Assembly (NCBI GenBank): GCA_030544185.1
Contig: JAUNRO010000075.1
Location: 1-9,012, forward strand
Length of the DNA stretch: 9,012 nucleotides
Direction: 5' to 3'
From: Propionibacteriaceae bacterium
GTDB lineage: Bacteria > Actinomycetota > Actinomycetes > Propionibacteriales > Propionibacteriaceae
Shown: positions 5,725-9,012 of the stretch, one piece after another
Position numbering within the stretch: position 1 is the first letter of the stretch
How the letters are laid out: each line of letters opens with the position of its first letter
Made by a program: the position numbers and the translations under genes
The notes under the pieces: model-generated
What the model saw: the letters and a program-made list of their open reading frames with translations, nothing else
What the model was told of the DNA's origin: nothing
Database searches by the model: none

Positions 5725-6498
5725 ATGGAACTCGAGGACAAAACGGTCATCAGCCTGGAGTGCCAGAACCCCATCCCGGGACCGGCCTTCCTCGACGGTG
5801 CGGTCTCCACCGGCACGGTCAGCCTGGCTCCCCGCACCAACGGCGTCTTCGCCGGCACGCACTGGCTGGTCACCGAGCACGAGGAGGGCATCGTCAGCCT
5901 CTCCTCGGCCGGCACCACCCGGGGGCCGCGCTATCTGGCCGGCCGTCCCGCCACCACCAGCGTGGGTCTCGCGCCCGACGCCGAGCCACCGCACCTCGGT
6001 GCCCGCTGGCGGGTCCACGACGTCGGCTCGGACCTGATCTCGCTGCAGTGCCTGGATCACGACCTGTTCCTCGGCGGGATCACCGATCCGGCGATTCGCT
6101 CGGTGACGCTCGTCGACACTGCCACCGGCCCGGGCTCGAGTGGCACGCGGTGGGTGGTGACGGTGGTGGCCAGACCCGTCCTCACCGTCGAGACCGACCG
6201 CACCGGGGAGCGCGTGGTCCTGCGCGTCAGCGGCACCGGCTTCAGCCCCAACGACCTGCTCAGGTTCGCTGCCGAAGGCATCTGGGGCGACGAACCCCGG
6301 TTGCCCCGCGCCCTGCCCGGCTCCGTCCGCACCGACGAGCACGGCTCGTTCACCGGCCTGGACATCGACATCGCCCCCGCGTCGACCCAACCCAACAATC
6401 CCGCGGTCGTCATCCGGGCCCTCGACCGGCACGGGCTCACCGCGATCGCCACCACCGATGGCTATTCCGCGTGGAGTCGTGATCCGCAGCCTCTCTAG
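5725..6498 (+). CDS. Three-repeat beta-trefoil protein with C-terminal Ig-like domain, function unknown
   Basis: This 257-residue protein has three internal repeats of about 41 residues at 8-49, 57-97 and 104-145. Each begins with (V/I)ISL or IVSL, then a (F/Y)L-x-G hairpin (AFLDG, RYLAG, LFLGG), then a V(S/G/T)L strand, and ends in G(T/A)xW-x-V (GTHWLV, GARWRV, GTRWVV). That is the threefold pattern of a beta-trefoil, closest in appearance to fascin/ricin-like modules, although the sequence does not say which ligand is bound. Residues about 150-245 look like an Ig-like or IPT-like beta domain: VVLRVSGTGFSPNDLLRF, then TDEHGSFTGLDIDI. No signal peptide, lipobox or membrane segment is visible, so it should stay in the cytoplasm, which is odd for such an adhesin-like architecture. 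It follows the YceI gene by 59 bases and precedes the STM4015-family gene by 9. Product name is by fold only. Confidence 0.8.
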   Translation: MELEDKTVISLECQNPIPGPAFLDGAVSTGTVSLAPRTNGVFAGTHWLVTEHEEGIVSLSSAGTTRGPRYLAGRPATTSVGLAPDAEPPHLGARWRVHDVGSDLISLQCLDHDLFLGGITDPAIRSVTLVDTATGPGSSGTRWVVTVVARPVLTVETDRTGERVVLRVSGTGFSPNDLLRFAAEGIWGDEPRLPRALPGSVRTDEHGSFTGLDIDIAPASTQPNNPAVVIRALDRHGLTAIATTDGYSAWSRDPQPL

Positions 6499-6501
6499 GC
6501 T
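6496..6501 (+). promoter_or_regulatory. Candidate -10 element giving a leaderless STM4015-family transcript
   Basis: TAGGCT overlaps the stop codon of the trefoil gene and ends 6 bases before the ATG at 6508, so transcription would begin at or near the start codon. No Shine-Dalgarno is present ahead of this gene, and leaderless genes are frequent in actinobacteria. The matching -35 (TGGAGT, 18 bases upstream) is poor. Coupled translation from the upstream gene is the alternative. Confidence 0.3.
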
Positions 6502-6507
6502 GCAGCC

Positions 6508-7416
6508 ATGGCCTTCAGAAACGTCGACGAATTCAACGGCCTGCGGGTCGTCCGGTTCGAGGGCGAACTCCCGGCGGACCCCACGACCATGATGCCGCGC
6601 GTGAGCGTTCTCGAGGCGGGCGGCGACCTGGTCGCCCTGATCCGCCGGCTGCTCGCCCAGCCCGGCTCCCGGCAACTCCGAGGCCTTTCGATCGGCGCGT
6701 GGGCCGAACCCGCCGAGCAGGGGCCCCGCCCCGTCCTCGCGGAGTTGTTCGACATCGCCGACCACCTGCCGAGCCTCACCACCATGGTCTTCGGCGACCT
6801 GGGCTTCGAACAGTGCGAGGTGTCCTGGATCAACAACGACGAGCTCGGCCCCATGCTCAACCGGTTTCCGCAGCTGGAGGCGGTGCTCGTGCGCGGCGGA
6901 AAGGGGCTGGGGCTGGCGGATCTCGACCTGCCACAGCTGCACACGCTGGTCGTGCAGACCGGCGGCCTCGATGCCGGCGTCGTCCAGCAACTCCTGGACG
7001 CACGCCTCCCCGCCCTGCGCCACCTCGAGCTCTACCTCGGTGCCGAGGACCATGGCGCCACCACCACGTTGCCGGACGTCGCACCGATCATCTCGGGCCA
7101 CGCCTTCCCCGGTCTGCGCTATCTGGGGATCAAGAACAGCGAGTTCCAAGACGAGATCGCGATCGCGGTCAGCCAGTCGCCGCTGCTGCCGCGCCTGGAG
7201 GTCCTCGACCTGTCCCTGGGGATCCTGACCGACGCGGGAGCCCGAGCCTTGATCGCCGCACCCGCCCTCCGGCAGCTGCGCGAGCTCAACCTGTCCCACC
7301 ACTGGCTGACCGACGAGATGATCGCGCGGGTCCAGGGACTCGGCATCCAGGTCGATGTCTCAGACCGGATGGGGCGCGCGGACGAGGACTACCGTTGCGT
7401 CGCAATCGGTGAGTGA
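6508..7416 (+). CDS. STM4015 family protein (leucine-rich-repeat-like)
   Basis: This 302-residue protein matches the STM4015 family across its length. Features are FNGLRVVRFEG (9-19), LRGLSIGAW (58-65), the family's FGDLGFEQCEVSWINNDEL (95-112) and LEAVLVRGGKGL (123-134). LHTLVVQTGGL (144-154), LRHLELYLGAEDHGATTTLPD (170-190), LRYLGIKNSEFQDEIA (203-218), LEVLDLSLGILTDAGARAL (230-248) and LRELNLSHHWLTDEM (257-271) follow. It closes with VDVSDR and YRCVAIGE. The repeats form irregular leucine-rich solenoid turns, so a protein-protein interaction role is inferred. In Salmonella and many actinobacteria the family travels with STM4011-STM4014 (radical SAM, HemW-like, sulfatase-like and ATP-grasp proteins). 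None of these is next to it here; the partner is the trefoil protein. The start at 6508 lies 9 bases after the trefoil stop, without a clear ribosome-binding site. Confidence 0.87.
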   Translation: MAFRNVDEFNGLRVVRFEGELPADPTTMMPRVSVLEAGGDLVALIRRLLAQPGSRQLRGLSIGAWAEPAEQGPRPVLAELFDIADHLPSLTTMVFGDLGFEQCEVSWINNDELGPMLNRFPQLEAVLVRGGKGLGLADLDLPQLHTLVVQTGGLDAGVVQQLLDARLPALRHLELYLGAEDHGATTTLPDVAPIISGHAFPGLRYLGIKNSEFQDEIAIAVSQSPLLPRLEVLDLSLGILTDAGARALIAAPALRQLRELNLSHHWLTDEMIARVQGLGIQVDVSDRMGRADEDYRCVAIGE

Positions 7417-7442
7417 CCTCACCCCTGCCCAAAAGAGCCATC

Positions 7443-7510
7443 ATGGCCACGCTCGTTCAGTTCGACTTCCCCGCGACCGCCCCTGGGGTGGCGAGATGTC
7501 GGCGGCGTAG
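7443..7510 (+). pseudogene. Remnant of a YdhR-type (putative monooxygenase) gene
   Basis: From the ATG at 7443 the plus strand reads MATLVQFDFPATAP, much like the opening of E. coli YdhR (MATLLQLHF, then GPFGDAM). At about 7482-7484 one base appears lost: moving to the next frame continues as WGGEMSAA and then hits TAG at 7508. The resemblance therefore runs through a frameshift and ends at a nonsense codon; the remaining three quarters of an approximately 100-residue protein is gone, replaced by the 3' end of otsA on the other strand. An AAAAGAG ribosome-binding-like sequence precedes the ATG. Only about 22 codons support this, so coincidence is possible, but the residue pattern on both sides of the break is family-like. 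The remainder of the gap 7417-7517 shows no strong terminator. Confidence 0.5.
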
Positions 7511-7517
7511 GCCCCGC

Positions 7518-8960
7518 TCAGCTGACCTCGTCCTCCGCGACGCCGACGCCGACGCCGAGGTCATGGAGGAACGTCTCGGCCCAGTGGTCGATGTCATGGG
7601 TGAACACCTGCCGGCGCAGGGCCCGCATGCGGCGGCGCTTCTCGGTCGTGGTCGCCTCCGCGGCCTTGACGATCGTGGCCTTCATGCCGTTGATGTCATA
7701 GGGATTCACCTGCCACGCCTGCTTCAGCTCACGTGCGGCCCCGGCGAATTCGCTCAGCACCAGCGCACCGTCGCCGGTGCCGCGGCACGCCACGTATTCC
7801 TTCGCGACCAGGTTCATCCCGTCGCGCAACGGCGTCACGACCATCACATCGGCAGCCCGATAGAGCGCCGCCATCTCTTCTCGCGGATAGCCCGAGTGCA
7901 GATAGGTGATCGGCGCGCGCCCGATCTGGCCCATATCGCCGTTGATCCGGCCGACCAGCAGCTCGATGTCGTCGCGCAGCCGCTTGTATTCGTCCACTCG
8001 CTCCCGCGAGGGCGTCGCCACCTGCAGGAAGACCGCCTTCTCGGGATCGAGCTGGCCTGACTTGAACAGCTCGCCGAAGGCCCGGATCCGCTGGCGCAGC
8101 CCCTTGGTGTAATCGAGCCGGTCCACGCCCAGGAACACGATGTCCGCGTCGAGGTCGTCGCGGATCTGCTGCGCCCGCGCCTTGGTCTCGGGCAGGTTGG
8201 CCATCTCCTGGAAGGCGTGGGCGTCGATCGAGATGGGGTACGCCCCCGCGCGGCCCCGGGTGCCGTCCGGGCGGACGAACTCGCCGCGCTTGGTCTCGAA
8301 ACCCAGCCGGTCGCGGAGCAGCCGCAGGAAGTTGGCCGCACCACCGGGCACCTGGAAACCGACCAGATCGGCCCCGGTCAGGCCCTTCAGGATCTCCTGG
8401 CGCCACGGCAGTTGCTGGAACAGCTCCTGGGGCGGGAACGGGATGTGCAGGAAGAACCCGATCTTCAGATCGGGCCGCAGGGTGCGCAGCATCTGGGGCA
8501 CGAGCTGGAGCTGATAGTCCTGGACCCAGACGGTCCCGTTCTCCTCGGCAACCTCGGCGGCCGCCTCGGCGAAGCGCTGGTTGACCTCGCGATAGCTGTC
8601 CCACCACTCCCGGTGGTATTCCGGGAAGGCGACCGAGTCGTGATAGAGCGGCCAGAGCGTGGCGTTCGACATGCCCTCATAGAACTCGGCCACTTCCTGG
8701 GCCGAGAGGGGGATCGGGACCATGTCGATCCCGTCGTGCTCGAACGGCTCCAAGGTTTCATCGGGTGAGCCATGCCAGCCGATCCACGCACCGTCCTTGG
8801 CCTTCATGATGGGTTCCAAGGCGGTGACCAAGCCACCGGGCGACGTCCGCCAACCAGCGTTCCCCGCCGCGTCCGTGGTCCGTTCGACCGACAAGCGATT
8901 CGCCACCACGACGATGCTCGCGTGCGGGGTGTTCTGGCCTGACTGAACGTTGTTGGTCAT
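7518..8960 (-). CDS. otsA: Alpha,alpha-trehalose-phosphate synthase (OtsA)
   Basis: This 480-residue GT20 retaining glycosyltransferase makes trehalose 6-phosphate from a nucleotide-activated glucose (UDP-glucose, and in actinobacteria often also ADP- or GDP-glucose) and glucose 6-phosphate, in the cytoplasm. Family motifs are all present: VVVANRLSV (17-25), SPGGLVTAL (40-48) and [16 protein letters not shown] (105-120). [16 protein letters not shown] (143-158), [11 protein letters not shown] (169-179), [11 protein letters not shown] (278-288, with Arg281 and Lys286 for phosphate binding), [17 protein letters not shown] (376-392) and LSEFAGAA (402-409) complete the set. Length is normal. The start at 8960 is set by a GGAGGT ribosome-binding site; the frame extends to 9008 but without such a site. 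The last residues are GVGVGV, from three tandem hexamers (7539-7556). No otsB phosphatase gene lies downstream; it could be elsewhere. The gene is convergent with the STM4015-family gene, 101 bases apart. Confidence 0.96.
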   Translation of the reverse strand: MTNNVQSGQNTPHASIVVVANRLSVERTTDAAGNAGWRTSPGGLVTALEPIMKAKDGAWIGWHGSPDETLEPFEHDGIDMVPIPLSAQEVAEFYEGMSNATLWPLYHDSVAFPEYHREWWDSYREVNQRFAEAAAEVAEENGTVWVQDYQLQLVPQMLRTLRPDLKIGFFLHIPFPPQELFQQLPWRQEILKGLTGADLVGFQVPGGAANFLRLLRDRLGFETKRGEFVRPDGTRGRAGAYPISIDAHAFQEMANLPETKARAQQIRDDLDADIVFLGVDRLDYTKGLRQRIRAFGELFKSGQLDPEKAVFLQVATPSRERVDEYKRLRDDIELLVGRINGDMGQIGRAPITYLHSGYPREEMAALYRAADVMVVTPLRDGMNLVAKEYVACRGTGDGALVLSEFAGAARELKQAWQVNPYDINGMKATIVKAAEATTTEKRRRMRALRRQVFTHDIDHWAETFLHDLGVGVGVAEDEVS

Positions 8961-8964
8961 GTCT

Positions 8965-8971
8965 ACCTCCG
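8965..8971 (-). promoter_or_regulatory. otsA: Ribosome-binding site of otsA
   Basis: The minus strand reads CGGAGGT, ending 4 bases before the ATG at 8960. It is the strongest Shine-Dalgarno in the window and supports this start over the upstream in-frame ATG at 9008. Confidence 0.75.
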
Positions 8972-8977
8972 CCGTCC

Positions 8978-8983
8978 ACGCTA
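8978..8983 (-). promoter_or_regulatory. otsA: Candidate -10 element of otsA
   Basis: The minus strand reads TAGCGT, a TANNNT-type actinobacterial -10 element, 17 bases upstream of the ATG. That would give a leader of about 10 bases, which just includes the GGAGGT. No good -35 hexamer is seen in the bases left before the window edge. Confidence 0.3.
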
Positions 8984-9012
8984 GCCTGTGGCCGGAATCC
9001 GCGGACATAAGG

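Noticed and set aside
5368..7302. Minus-strand open frame of 644 codons opposite the YceI, trefoil and STM4015 genes
   Set aside because: It spans three genes that each show family-level conservation on the plus strand; its translation is Gly/Asp/Gln-rich with no motif.
7475..7494. Possible GC-rich hairpin between the convergent STM4015 and otsA genes
   Set aside because: Pairing of CCGCC with GGTGG needs wobble and bulged bases, and there is no T-run on either side.
7539..7556. Three tandem GACGCC hexamers at the otsA 3' end
   Set aside because: It is a short in-frame repeat coding for GVGVGV in a variable tail; it cannot shift the frame and is too short to be called a functional repeat.

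Overview
The window is GC-rich, densely packed bacterial chromosome, almost certainly from a high-GC actinobacterium. The support is GC-rich third codon positions, close matches in style to actinobacterial protein families (a YceI-like lipocalin fold, an LmbE/PIG-L deacetylase, OtsA, an STM4015-family leucine-rich protein), and leaderless-looking or weak Shine-Dalgarno starts. The genus cannot be read from the sequence. An unexpected preference for the Tyr codon TAT in several genes may be a lineage mark.

The left part (1-4941) is entirely on the minus strand. Reading in the direction of transcription, it starts with a PIG-L/LmbE-type deacetylase (4941-4204), followed after one base by an 848-residue protein (4202-1656). 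That protein joins a KaiC/RecA-like N-terminal module without a Walker A motif, a PEP-synthase-type ATP-grasp (PPDK_N) domain and a conserved C-terminal module, with no swivelling-His or PEP-binding barrel domain. After a gap of about 92 bases come the three genes of the AmmeMemoRadiSam system: Memo (1563-766), AMMECR1 (758-213) and the N-terminal 71 codons of the radical SAM enzyme (213-1, cut by the window edge). The last two genes overlap by one base.

The middle part (4942-7416) faces the other way. A 178-base divergent intergenic region carries a plausible promoter with a perfect 6-bp inverted repeat. It leads into a cytoplasmic YceI-family gene (5120-5665), then a gene for a three-repeat beta-trefoil protein with an Ig-like tail (5725-6498), then an STM4015-family LRR-like protein (6508-7416). 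Spacings of 59 and 9 bases suggest a co-directional cluster, although the last gene may also have its own leaderless promoter.

The right part (7417-9012) holds a small broken remnant of what looks like a YdhR-type monooxygenase gene (7443-7510, plus strand). It is jammed against the 3' end of a complete, convergently transcribed trehalose-6-phosphate synthase gene, otsA (8960-7518).

The least understood parts are the deacetylase/pseudo-KaiC-ATP-grasp pair, the AmmeMemoRadiSam cassette downstream of it, and the trefoil/STM4015 pair. No mobile element, CRISPR array, tRNA or rRNA was seen, and no gene-free stretch exceeds 300 bases. All family assignments are from reading motifs; no database search was possible.
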